Of a stretch of 14,928 nt of DNA, positions 1 to 6,400 are shown piece by piece. Within the stretch, counting starts at the first letter, position 1, and every line of letters begins with the position of its first letter. This stretch comes from Nitrospira sp. ST-bin5. GTDB taxonomy: Bacteria; Nitrospirota; Nitrospiria; Nitrospirales; Nitrospiraceae. The stretch spans positions 1 to 14,928 of the forward strand of contig MSXN01000025.1 in NCBI GenBank assembly GCA_002083555.1, given 5' to 3'. The notes under the pieces are model-generated. The model was not told where the DNA came from. It searched no databases and saw only the letters and a list, made by a program, of their open reading frames with translations. Both the position numbers and the translations under genes were made by a program.

Positions 1-22
1 GGTCACCGAGATTCTGGCGTAG
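1..22 (+). CDS. tuf: Elongation factor Tu, extreme C-terminal end (partial)
   Basis: Bases 2-22 read Val-Thr-Glu-Ile-Leu-Ala-stop, which fits the C-terminal end of bacterial EF-Tu (family ends are typically GAGVVxxIL-like). Only six codons are present, so sequence alone is thin evidence. The position directly upstream of rpmG, tRNA-Trp, secE and nusG is the usual place of a tuf copy and supports the call. EF-Tu delivers aminoacyl-tRNA to the ribosome. The gene begins outside the window. A second tuf start is seen at the other end of the window. Confidence 0.7.
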
Positions 23-38
23 CGACGGTCTGAAGAGC

Positions 39-60
39 GAGGCGATCGTTTCGATCCCTC
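39..60 (+). other. Hairpin between tuf and rpmG
   Basis: Bases 39-42 plus 44-48 pair with 52-56 plus 57-60 (GAGG, bulged C, GATCG, loop TTT, CGATC, CCTC), giving nine base pairs with one bulge. The downstream bases are pyrimidine-rich but not a U-run, so this is not a convincing intrinsic terminator. It may be a processing or partial attenuation structure in a tuf-rpmG transcript. The role is inferred. Confidence 0.35.
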
Positions 61-102
61 TTCCTCGACCCATTAACGTATTCGCCTAACGAGGAGAGTG
101 AG

Positions 103-252
103 ATGCGTGAGGTTATTGATTTGGCGTGCACGGTCTGCAAGCAGCGGAACTATTCGACCAACAAGAATAAGAAGAACGATCCGGATCGGTTGGAGCGCAA
201 TAAGTTCTGCAAGTTCTGTCGGAAGCATATTGCCCATAAAGAAGTGAAGTAG
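103..252 (+). CDS. rpmG: 50S ribosomal protein L33
   Basis: This 49-aa basic protein matches the length and pattern of bacterial L33, a small component of the large ribosomal subunit near the E site. It starts MREVIDLACTVCKQRNYSTN and carries two CxxC pairs (C9/C12 and C36/C39), so it is the zinc-ribbon (C+) form. The ATG at 103 follows a purine-rich GAGGAG ribosome binding site at 91-96. It lies between tuf and tRNA-Trp, the common tuf-rpmG-trnW-secE-nusG order, and is probably cotranscribed with them. C- paralogues without cysteines exist in many genomes and are used under zinc limitation; none is visible here. The identification is firm. Confidence 0.95.
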   Translation: MREVIDLACTVCKQRNYSTNKNKKNDPDRLERNKFCKFCRKHIAHKEVK

Positions 253-289
253 TCCGAAGCCGGTATCGTGCCGGTGATGCGGGTTCTGT

Positions 290-364
290 AGGGGCATGGT
301 GTCAATGGCAGCACCTCGGTCTCCAAAACCGATGGTCTAGGTTCAAATCCTAGTGCCCCTGCCA
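290..364 (+). tRNA. trnW: tRNA-Trp (anticodon CCA), 3' CCA encoded
   Basis: A complete cloverleaf can be folded by eye. The acceptor stem is AGGGGCA (290-296) with TGCCCCT (354-360). The D stem is 299-302 with 311-314. The anticodon stem is TCGGT (316-320) with ACCGA (328-332), enclosing the loop CTCCAAA with anticodon CCA at 323-325. A four-base variable region follows (333-336). The T stem is 337-341 with 349-353 around TTCAAAT. The discriminator is G361 and the terminal CCA (362-364) is encoded. Trp is assigned from the anticodon and the G discriminator. The gene sits between rpmG and secE with no promoter of its own visible, so it is probably excised from a longer transcript. Confidence 0.97.
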
Positions 365-440
365 CACTGGGCATGCTCGGGACTAGGTGTGCTGGTCGTG
401 GGGCTGTGCTGGATGATGGGTTTGAGAGGCGGAGGGGCCG

Positions 441-635
441 ATGTTTAAGCGGATGACCGAATCCATAAAGTTGTTCCTCGCGGAAGTTCGCGCGGAGTTG
501 AAGAAGGTGTCGTTTCCGACGAGAGCTGAAACTATCGGCTCGACGACTGTGGTGATTGTGTTTTGTATCTTGATGTCGCTCTATTTGTCGGTGATCGATT
601 CGTTCCTGGTGTGGCTGGTCAGTAAGATTATTTGA
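441..635 (+). CDS. secE: Preprotein translocase subunit SecE
   Basis: SecE is the essential small membrane subunit that clamps SecY in the SecYEG protein-export channel. The 64-aa product is the short one-span form found in most bacteria, unlike the three-span protein of E. coli. Residues 1-30 form the cytoplasmic amphipathic part with the conserved motif AELKKVSFPTR (18-28), and about 34-60 form one hydrophobic transmembrane segment. The ATG at 441 has GGAGG at 431-435, five bases upstream; the next in-frame ATG (453) is too far from it. The 76 bases between tRNA-Trp and secE show no clear promoter. The link to nusG is near universal. Confidence 0.95.
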   Translation: MFKRMTESIKLFLAEVRAELKKVSFPTRAETIGSTTVVIVFCILMSLYLSVIDSFLVWLVSKII

Positions 636-650
636 TCGTTCGACGGATGT

Positions 651-667
651 GCGTCTCGCGGAGACGC
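651..667 (+). other. Small hairpin in the secE-nusG gap
   Basis: GCGTCTC (651-657) is perfectly complementary to GAGACGC (661-667) across a 3-base loop. A TGATTTCTT stretch follows but it is not a clean U-tract, and the nusG start lies only 30 bases downstream. It is therefore more likely a minor transcript structure than a terminator. No function can be assigned. Confidence 0.35.
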
Positions 668-696
668 GTCCTGATTTCTTGACCTGAGGGTGGGGC

Positions 697-1233
697 ATGA
701 CAAAAAACTGGTACGTCATTCATACGTACGCGGGGTTTGAAGGACGCGTGAAGACCAGCCTCTTAGAGCGAGCCAATCAGATGGGGCTCGTCGAGAAGCT
801 CGGTCAGGTCCTGGTTCCGACCGAGGATGTGATTGAAATCAAGGACGGGAAGCGGCGGACGTCGCGGCGAAAATTTTTCCCGGGCTATGTGTTGGTGGAG
901 CTCGAGACGCCGTTGCAAGACGAGACGATGCAGATGATCAAGGAGACCCCGAAGGTCACCGGGTTTGTCGGGGGCGGCGCGCTCCCGCTTCCGTTGACGA
1001 CCGAGGAAGTCGAGTCGCTCCTCAAGCAGGTGGATGCCGGACAGTCCGGGCCGCGTGAGCAGGTCAAGTTCATCAAGGGCGACAATGTTCGCATCGTCGA
1101 CGGCCCGTTCCTGGGCTTCAATGGGCTGGTAGACGAGGTGGATCAGGATCACAGTCGGTTGAAGTTGATGGTCAGTATTTTCGGACGCTCGACGCCGGTG
1201 GAACTGGGGTTCCTGCAGGTTGAGCGAATTTAA
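697..1233 (+). CDS. nusG: Transcription termination/antitermination protein NusG
   Basis: NusG binds the clamp of RNA polymerase across the DNA cleft, suppresses pausing, and links polymerase to Rho or to ribosomal protein S10. The 178-aa length is typical. Residues 4-110 form the NGN domain, opening NWYVIHTYAGFEGRVK and containing RRKFFPGYVLVE (58-69). Residues 124-178 form the KOW domain, with FIKGDNVRIVDGPFLGFNG at 125-143 and the usual end GFLQVERI. There is no large insertion of the kind seen in some lineages. The ATG at 697 follows a G-rich ribosome binding site (GAGGGTGGGG, 686-695). It lies 61 bp after secE and 55 bp before rplK, consistent with one operon. Confidence 0.97.
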   Translation: MTKNWYVIHTYAGFEGRVKTSLLERANQMGLVEKLGQVLVPTEDVIEIKDGKRRTSRRKFFPGYVLVELETPLQDETMQMIKETPKVTGFVGGGALPLPLTTEEVESLLKQVDAGQSGPREQVKFIKGDNVRIVDGPFLGFNGLVDEVDQDHSRLKLMVSIFGRSTPVELGFLQVERI

Positions 1234-1253
1234 GGTGTGCCGTTGTTGCTGTT

Positions 1254-1275
1254 GAACGTGGCAGCGCTGACGTTC
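1254..1275 (+). promoter_or_regulatory. Candidate hairpin in the rplK leader
   Basis: GAACGT (1254-1259) is complementary to ACGTTC (1270-1275), enclosing a 10-base region that contains the palindrome CAGCGCTG. The stem ends two bases before the GAGGAG ribosome binding site of rplK. In many bacteria L1 represses rplK-rplA by binding a leader structure at this place that mimics its 23S rRNA site. I cannot match the conserved L1-binding nucleotides, so an autoregulatory role is only a suggestion from position. Confidence 0.25.
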
Positions 1276-1288
1276 TGAGGAGATTCAC

Positions 1289-1714
1289 ATGGCAAAGGAA
1301 GTATCCGCTCTCATCAAGTTGCAGATTCCAGCTGGGAAGGCCAATCCGGCTCCTCCCGTCGGCCCGTCGCTAGGTCAGCACGGCGTCAACATCATGGAGT
1401 TCTGTAAGCAGTTCAACGCGAAGACCCAGAAGGAAGGCGATAGCATTATTCCGGTGGTCATCACCGTATATAAGGATCGCTCCTTCACCTTCATTATGAA
1501 GACGCCTCCGGCGTCGGATCTGTTGAAGAAAGCGGCGGGCATCATCAAGGGATCGGGCGTGCCGCAAAAAGATAAGGTTGGAAAGATTACTCAGGCTCAG
1601 CTGCGCGACATCGCCCAGAAGAAGCAGTCTGATTTGAATGCGGCGGACCTGGAAGGCGCGATCAAGATCATTGCCGGAACGGCCAGAAGCATGGGTGTCG
1701 TAGTACAGGGATAG
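1289..1714 (+). CDS. rplK: 50S ribosomal protein L11
   Basis: L11 forms the base of the stalk and, with 23S rRNA, the GTPase-associated centre. It contacts elongation factors and is needed for RelA activation. The 141-aa product has the family length. The N-terminal domain carries the conserved proline-rich stretch KANPAPPVGPSLGQHGVNIM (17-36). The C-terminal rRNA-binding half ends in the usual IAGTARSMGVVV. The ATG at 1289 is preceded by GAGGAGATT at 1277-1285. It is followed after 34 bp by rplA, the standard L11 operon pair. The thiostrepton-site region around the prolines looks ordinary. Confidence 0.98.
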   Translation: MAKEVSALIKLQIPAGKANPAPPVGPSLGQHGVNIMEFCKQFNAKTQKEGDSIIPVVITVYKDRSFTFIMKTPPASDLLKKAAGIIKGSGVPQKDKVGKITQAQLRDIAQKKQSDLNAADLEGAIKIIAGTARSMGVVVQG

Positions 1715-1748
1715 CGCGGATAGCGTTCGGGAAGAAGGAGTACGAGGT

Positions 1749-2441
1749 ATGGGAAAGAAGATGAAGGCCGCGTTGGAGAAGGTCGAACCGCGCATGTACG
1801 CCTTGCGTGAAGCTGTCGACGTCGTCAAGAAGTCGGCCTATGCGAAGTTCGATGAGTCTGTCGATATTGCCTTGCGTTTGGGTGTGGATCCGAAGCGATC
1901 CGACCAGATGGTCCGGGGCACCACGGCGCTCCCGCATGGGACGGGCAAGAAGGTTCGTGTCCTGGTCTTCGCCAAGGGCGACAAGGAGCAAGAGGCGCGT
2001 CAGGCCGGCGCCGACTACGTGGGATCCGACGATCTCATGGAGAAGATCAAGGGTGGTTGGATGGATTTCGACTATGCCATCTCCACGCCGGATCTCATGG
2101 CATCAGTAGGAAAGTTGGGAAAGCAGCTCGGTCCGCGTGGGCTTATGCCGAATCCGAAGACCGGCACGGTGACGTTCGAAGTCGGGAAGGCCGTGGCGGA
2201 AATTCGCAAGGGCCGGGTCGAGTTCAAGGTCGAAAAGGCGGGTATCGTACAGGTGGCGGTCGGCAAGGTGTCGTTTGATATCGACAAGCTGTACGACAAC
2301 GCCTCGGCCATTCTTGAATCCGTCATCAAGGCGAAGCCGGCGTCCTGCAAGGGCCGCTATCTGAAGAGCGCCACGATTTCCAGCACTATGGGTCCTGGAG
2401 TGCAGTTAGATGCGATGGCGTTGACCAAGCAGTGGAGTTAA
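1749..2441 (+). CDS. rplA: 50S ribosomal protein L1
   Basis: L1 forms the mobile L1 stalk that guides deacylated tRNA out of the E site. In many bacteria it also represses its own operon by binding the mRNA. The 230-aa product is of normal length, and the strongly conserved L1 signature LGPRGLMPNPKTGTV lies at residues 127-141. The ATG at 1749 has GAAGGAG at 1734-1740 as ribosome binding site; the next in-frame ATG (codon 5) is less well placed. It lies 34 bp after rplK and 43 bp before rplJ. Identification is firm. Confidence 0.98.
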   Translation: MGKKMKAALEKVEPRMYALREAVDVVKKSAYAKFDESVDIALRLGVDPKRSDQMVRGTTALPHGTGKKVRVLVFAKGDKEQEARQAGADYVGSDDLMEKIKGGWMDFDYAISTPDLMASVGKLGKQLGPRGLMPNPKTGTVTFEVGKAVAEIRKGRVEFKVEKAGIVQVAVGKVSFDIDKLYDNASAILESVIKAKPASCKGRYLKSATISSTMGPGVQLDAMALTKQWS

Positions 2442-2446
2442 GCGAG

Positions 2447-2463
2447 CGCCGGCGTGGCCGGCG
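2447..2463 (+). promoter_or_regulatory. GC-rich hairpin in the short rplA-rplJ gap
   Basis: CGCCGGC (2447-2453) is perfectly complementary to GCCGGCG (2457-2463) around a GTG loop. The downstream sequence is purine-rich (GGAGAGAAAGGG), so it is not an intrinsic terminator. It lies in the 43-bp gap before rplJ, where many bacteria carry a much longer L10-binding leader. This gap is too short for the usual L10 leader with its kink-turn. It may tune rplJ translation; that is inference. Confidence 0.4.
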
Positions 2464-2484
2464 TCTGGAGAGAAAGGGTCAGGT

Positions 2485-3414
2485 ATGAAGAAGGATCTTA
2501 AAGCACCAGCGGTTGCGGAACTTGCCGAGATATTCGGCCGCGCAAGAATCGCGATCTTGACCGAATCCGTCGGTCTTCCGGTGAATCAGGTCACCGAGCT
2601 GCGCAAGCAATTGCGCGGAGTGAAGGCCGAGTACCGGATCATGAAGAATACCCTCGCGATTCGGGCTTCTGAGGGGACAGGCTTGGCCGGTCTCAAGGCC
2701 CATCTGAAGGGCCCGACGGGGATGGTGATCGGCTATGACGATCCCGTCTTGCCTGCCAAGATCTTGCGCGATTGGATCGGGGCGGAGAAGCGCGACGAAA
2801 AGATCAAGGTCACAGTCGGAGTGTTGGAAGGGAAGATCGTACAGGCGGCGGATCTCGCAGCCATTGCCAAGCTTCCCAAGAAGGAAGTGCTCATTGCTAT
2901 GTTGTTATCGGCCATGCAAGGGCCGATACGCGGCGTGGTCTATACATTGAGCGCAGTGTTGTCAAAATTTGTGCGAGTTGTTGCAGCCATTCAAGACAAA
3001 AAGAAAGGGGAGGGAGACATGTCAGCTACCACTACAAAATTTTCGCAGGAAGAATTGATCAAGGCCATTGAGGGCATGAGCGTGCTCGACTTGGCGGAAT
3101 TGGTGAAGGGCTTGGAGACCCGTTTTGGCGTCACCGCCGCGGCGCCTGTCGCCATGGCCGCAGCCCCGGCTGCCGGCGCGGCTGCTGCCGCCGAAGAGAA
3201 GACCGCATTCGACGTGATCCTCGTGTCGGCTCCTGCCGATAAGAAGATCCAGGTCATCAAGGTGGTGCGTGAATTGACGAGCCTTGGCCTGAAGGAAGCG
3301 AAGGATCTCGTGGAAGGCGCACCGAAGCCCGTGAAGACCGGCGCGACCAAGGAAGAGTCTGACACCATGAAGAAGAAGCTCGAAGAGAGCGGTGCCAAGA
3401 TCGAGATTAAGTAA
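2485..3414 (+). CDS. rplJ: 50S ribosomal protein L10, in frame with L7/L12 with no stop codon (apparent L10-L12 fusion)
   Basis: Codons 1-178 (2485-3018) encode L10, which anchors the L12 stalk to 23S rRNA next to L11. The usual rRNA-binding N-terminal domain begins MKKDLKAPAVAELAEIFGRA, and helical residues about 140-170 end LSKFVRVVAAIQDKKKGEGD. That last helix is where L12 dimers dock. No stop codon follows: the frame runs straight into the rplL ATG (3019, codon 179) and ends at 3414, giving 309 aa. L10 of this family is normally 165-180 aa with its own stop. Codon 177 (GGA, 3013-3015) is one substitution from TGA. The product could be a true fusion, or the missing stop could be a sequencing or assembly error; the reading frame and protein similarity are otherwise clean on both sides. 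Confidence 0.85.
   Translation: MKKDLKAPAVAELAEIFGRARIAILTESVGLPVNQVTELRKQLRGVKAEYRIMKNTLAIRASEGTGLAGLKAHLKGPTGMVIGYDDPVLPAKILRDWIGAEKRDEKIKVTVGVLEGKIVQAADLAAIAKLPKKEVLIAMLLSAMQGPIRGVVYTLSAVLSKFVRVVAAIQDKKKGEGDMSATTTKFSQEELIKAIEGMSVLDLAELVKGLETRFGVTAAAPVAMAAAPAAGAAAAAEEKTAFDVILVSAPADKKIQVIKVVRELTSLGLKEAKDLVEGAPKPVKTGATKEESDTMKKKLEESGAKIEIK
3007..3016 (+). promoter_or_regulatory. Internal ribosome binding site for rplL within the rplJ frame
   Basis: A run of G and A (GGGGAGGGAG) includes GGAGG at 3009-3013, five bases before the ATG at 3019, so a ribosome could start on rplL independently of rplJ. The following codons (ATG TCA GCT ACC ACT ACA) are A/T-rich, as expected for an accessible start. 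The same bases encode Gly-Glu-Gly of the read-through frame, and G3013 is both part of the Shine-Dalgarno core and the base that makes codon 177 GGA rather than TGA. Confidence 0.7.
3019..3414 (+). CDS. rplL: 50S ribosomal protein L7/L12
   Basis: L7/L12 forms the multi-copy stalk that recruits and stimulates the translation GTPases. The 131-aa unit has the expected three parts. The N-terminal dimerisation domain (1-36) includes SQEELIKAIEGMSVLDLAEL. An Ala/Pro-rich flexible hinge spans about 38-60. The globular C-terminal domain (62-131) includes FDVILVSAPADKKIQVIKVV and GLKEAKDLVEGAPKPVK, which contact EF-Tu and EF-G. Start at 3019 is supported by the family N-terminus and a good Shine-Dalgarno sequence five bases upstream. 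The oddity is that it lies in frame at the end of rplJ with no intervening stop, so it may be made both as free L12 and as the C-terminal part of an L10 fusion. A stalk needs several L12 per L10, so independent initiation is expected to dominate. Confidence 0.95.
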   Translation: MSATTTKFSQEELIKAIEGMSVLDLAELVKGLETRFGVTAAAPVAMAAAPAAGAAAAAEEKTAFDVILVSAPADKKIQVIKVVRELTSLGLKEAKDLVEGAPKPVKTGATKEESDTMKKKLEESGAKIEIK

Positions 3415-3432
3415 GCAGCATTGTCCGATCGT

Positions 3433-3466
3433 CTTCGGGTGCTGTCTCAACTGACGGCACCCGAAG
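3433..3466 (+). promoter_or_regulatory. Strong hairpin in the rplL-rpoB gap (attenuator or RNA-processing site)
   Basis: Bases 3433-3446 pair with 3453-3466: CTTCGGGTGC with GCACCCGAAG is perfect, followed inward by one G-U pair and GTC/GAC, closing a 6-base loop TCAACT. That makes 14 pairs. No U-tract follows (CCAACCATAG), so it is not a complete intrinsic terminator. In E. coli the same gap carries a partial attenuator and an RNase III site that set rpoBC output below that of the ribosomal protein genes. A similar role here is inferred from position. Confidence 0.6.
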
Positions 3467-3493
3467 CCAACCATAGTGTGTGGAGGAGTGCGC

Positions 3494-6400
3494 ATGCCCG
3501 AAACGACTCTTCAGGAGTTCGTCGAACGGAAAGATTACTCACGCATCCGGGCCAGCATCGCTATCCCTGACCTGATTGAAATTCAAAAGCGCTCGTACGA
3601 AGAGTTCCTGCAAATGGAAGTCGAGCCCGAGCGCCGTAAGGATCAGGGCTTGCAGGCCGCGCTGGCCAGTGTCTTCCCGATTCCTGACTATAACAATACA
3701 GCCGTACTGGAGTTCTCCAGCTATACGCTGGGGACGCCCAAGTACGACGAGCGAGAGTGCATTGAACAGGGCATGACCTTCGCGGTCCCGCTCAAGCTTC
3801 GCGTGCGCCTTGTGGTGTTCGACAAGGAAGATAAAGGCCCACGAAAGAAGGTGTTGGACGTCCGCGAGCAGGAAGTCTATGTCGGCGAATTACCGCTGAT
3901 GACGGAGCGCGGCACATTTATTATCAACGGGACTGAGCGGGTCGTTGTGAGTCAGTTGCACCGTTCGCCTGGCGCATCGTTCACCCATGACAAGGGGCGG
4001 ACGCATGCCAGCGGGAAGGTGTTGTACTCGGCGCGCATTATCCCCTATCGAGGATCCTGGCTCGACTTCGAATTTGACGCGAAGGACATCCTCTACGTGC
4101 GGATCGACCGCCGTCGGAAAATGCCGACGACGATTCTGCTGAAGGCCTTTAATTTTTCCAGCGACGATCTGCTGAAGATGTACTACCCCGTCGAAGAAAT
4201 TCGGCTGGTGAAGGGTAAGCTGTTCCGGAAGCTGGACGCCGATATTCATCAGGGGCTTCGGGCTTCTGCCGAGGTGACGGAGAAGGGCAGTAAGGAACCG
4301 CTCGTGCGCGAGGGGGCCAAGCTGACCAAGGGCCTCATCGCCAAGCTGAAAGCTGCCGGCGTGAAAGAGATTCCGCTGACTCCTGAGGAGTTGGTCGGTC
4401 GTGCGATCTTGACGGAAATCGTGGATGCCAAGAAGAACAAGATTGCCGAGAAGAATCAGCGGCTGACGGCGGAGATCGTGGAGAAGATCCTCGAGAGCGA
4501 CGTCGAAGAATTCAAGGTCATCTATTTCGACACTGCGACGGCGACGCCGGTCATTCTCGATACGCTCGAAATGGAAAAGATCGAGACCAAAGAAGAAGCG
4601 ATGGTCGAGATTTATCGCCGCTTACGTCCGGGAGAGACTCCCTCTGTGGAGACGGCCCGTGCGCTGTTCGATAATCTGTTTCTGAATTCCAAACGCTATG
4701 ACCTGTCTCCGGTAGGCCGGCTTAAGCTGAACAGCAAGCTGACGCTGGATCTGCCGCTCGAGCAGCGGACCTTGACGGCGCAGGACATTGTCGAGGTCAT
4801 TCGCTATCTCGTGAACCTGAAGATGGGCAAGGGCGACATTGACGATATCGATCACTTGGGTAATCGTCGTGTGCGCTCAGTCGGCGAATTGTTGGAGAAT
4901 CAATTCCGGCTCGGGCTTGTGCGGATGGAGCGGAGCATCAAGGAGCGCATGAATCTCCTGGATATGGAGACGGTGCTTCCTCACGATCTGATCAATGCCA
5001 AGCCGGTCGTCGCGGCCGTGAAGGAATTCTTTAGCAGCAGTCAGTTGTCGCAGTTCATGGACCAGACGAATCCCTTGGCCGAAATCACCCACAAGCGCCG
5101 CTTGTCGGCTCTTGGGCCGGGCGGTTTGACCAGGGAGCGAGCCGGCTTTGAAGTGCGCGACGTGCACCCGTCTCACTACAGTCGCATTTGTCCGATTGAA
5201 ACGCCGGAAGGTCCGAACATCGGTCTGATTACGTCTCTGGCGACATACGCAAGGATCAATCAGTTCGGGTTCATCGAGGCGCCCTATCGGAAGGTCGTGA
5301 AAGGGCGCGTCTCTGACGAGATCGAGTTCCTTTCGGCCATCGAAGGCGATAAGTATCTCATCGCGCAGGCCAACTCGACTGTCGATAACGGCGGGCGTTT
5401 GACCTCAGAGATGATTACGGCGCGTCATGGCGGAGACTTTGTCACGGCGACGTCCGACAAGATCGACTACATGGACGTGTCGCCGAAGCAGGTCGTCAGT
5501 GTCGCAACGGCGCTCGTTCCGTTCTTGGAGCACGACGACGCGAACCGCGCCTTGATGGGATCCAACATGCAACGCCAGGCGGTGCCGTTGGTCACCTCCG
5601 ACTCACCGCTCGTGGGAACCGGCATGGAAGCCGTTGTCGCCCGCGATTCCGGCTACGTCGTGCAGGCACGCCGGCCCGGTGTCGTGGAGAGTGTGGATGC
5701 GACCCGTATCGTGGTCCGCGCAGAGGGCAAGGAAGGGCGCAAGGGGAAAGATTCGGGTCTGGACGTGTATGACCTGATCAAGTTCCAGCGCTCGAACCAG
5801 AACACCTGTATTACCCAGACGCCGGTAGTCCGCTTGGGACAGCCCGTGAAGGTTGGGCAGGTGCTGGCCGATGGTCCGGCCATCGATCATGGAGAATTGG
5901 CGTTGGGGAAGAACATCCTGGTGGCCTTCATGCCCTGGGGTGGATACAACTTCGAAGACGCGATCCTCTTGAGCGAGAAGCTGGTTCGTGAGGACGCGTT
6001 TACGTCCATTCACATTGAAGAGTTTGAGCTGGAAGCGCGGGACACGAAGCTGGGCAAGGAAGAGGTAACTCGCGATATTCCCAATATCGGAGAAGAAGCG
6101 CTGCGCAATCTCGACGAGAGCGGCATCATTCGCATCGGCGCCGAAGTGAAGCCTGGCGATATTTTGGTCGGCAAGGTCACGCCGAAGGGCGAGACGCAGT
6201 TGACGCCGGAAGAGAAGCTGCTCCGGGCGATCTTCGGTGAAAAGGCCGGCGATGTGAAAGACACATCGTTGACTGTTCCTCCGGGTGTCGAAGGGATCGT
6301 GGTCGACGTCAAGATTTTCTCCCGCAAAGGTCTGGATAAAGACGAGCGCTCCAAGAGCATTGAGAGCGACGATCAGATGAAGTTGCAGCGCGATCATCAT

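Noticed and set aside
150..719. A 189-codon minus-strand frame covering tRNA-Trp and secE, with a segment resembling often-annotated short hypothetical proteins (GFEPRPSVLETEVLPLTPCP).
   Set aside because: That peptide is the translated complement of the tRNA gene, a common annotation artefact; the rest is antisense to rpmG and secE.
3476..3493. GTG at 3476 as an upstream start for rpoB.
   Set aside because: It would put the well-placed GGAGG (3482-3486) inside the gene; ATG 3494 gives the usual N-terminus.
5042..5107. Rifampicin-resistance changes in rpoB and streptomycin-resistance changes in rpsL.
   Set aside because: Residues at the classic positions are wild type in both genes.
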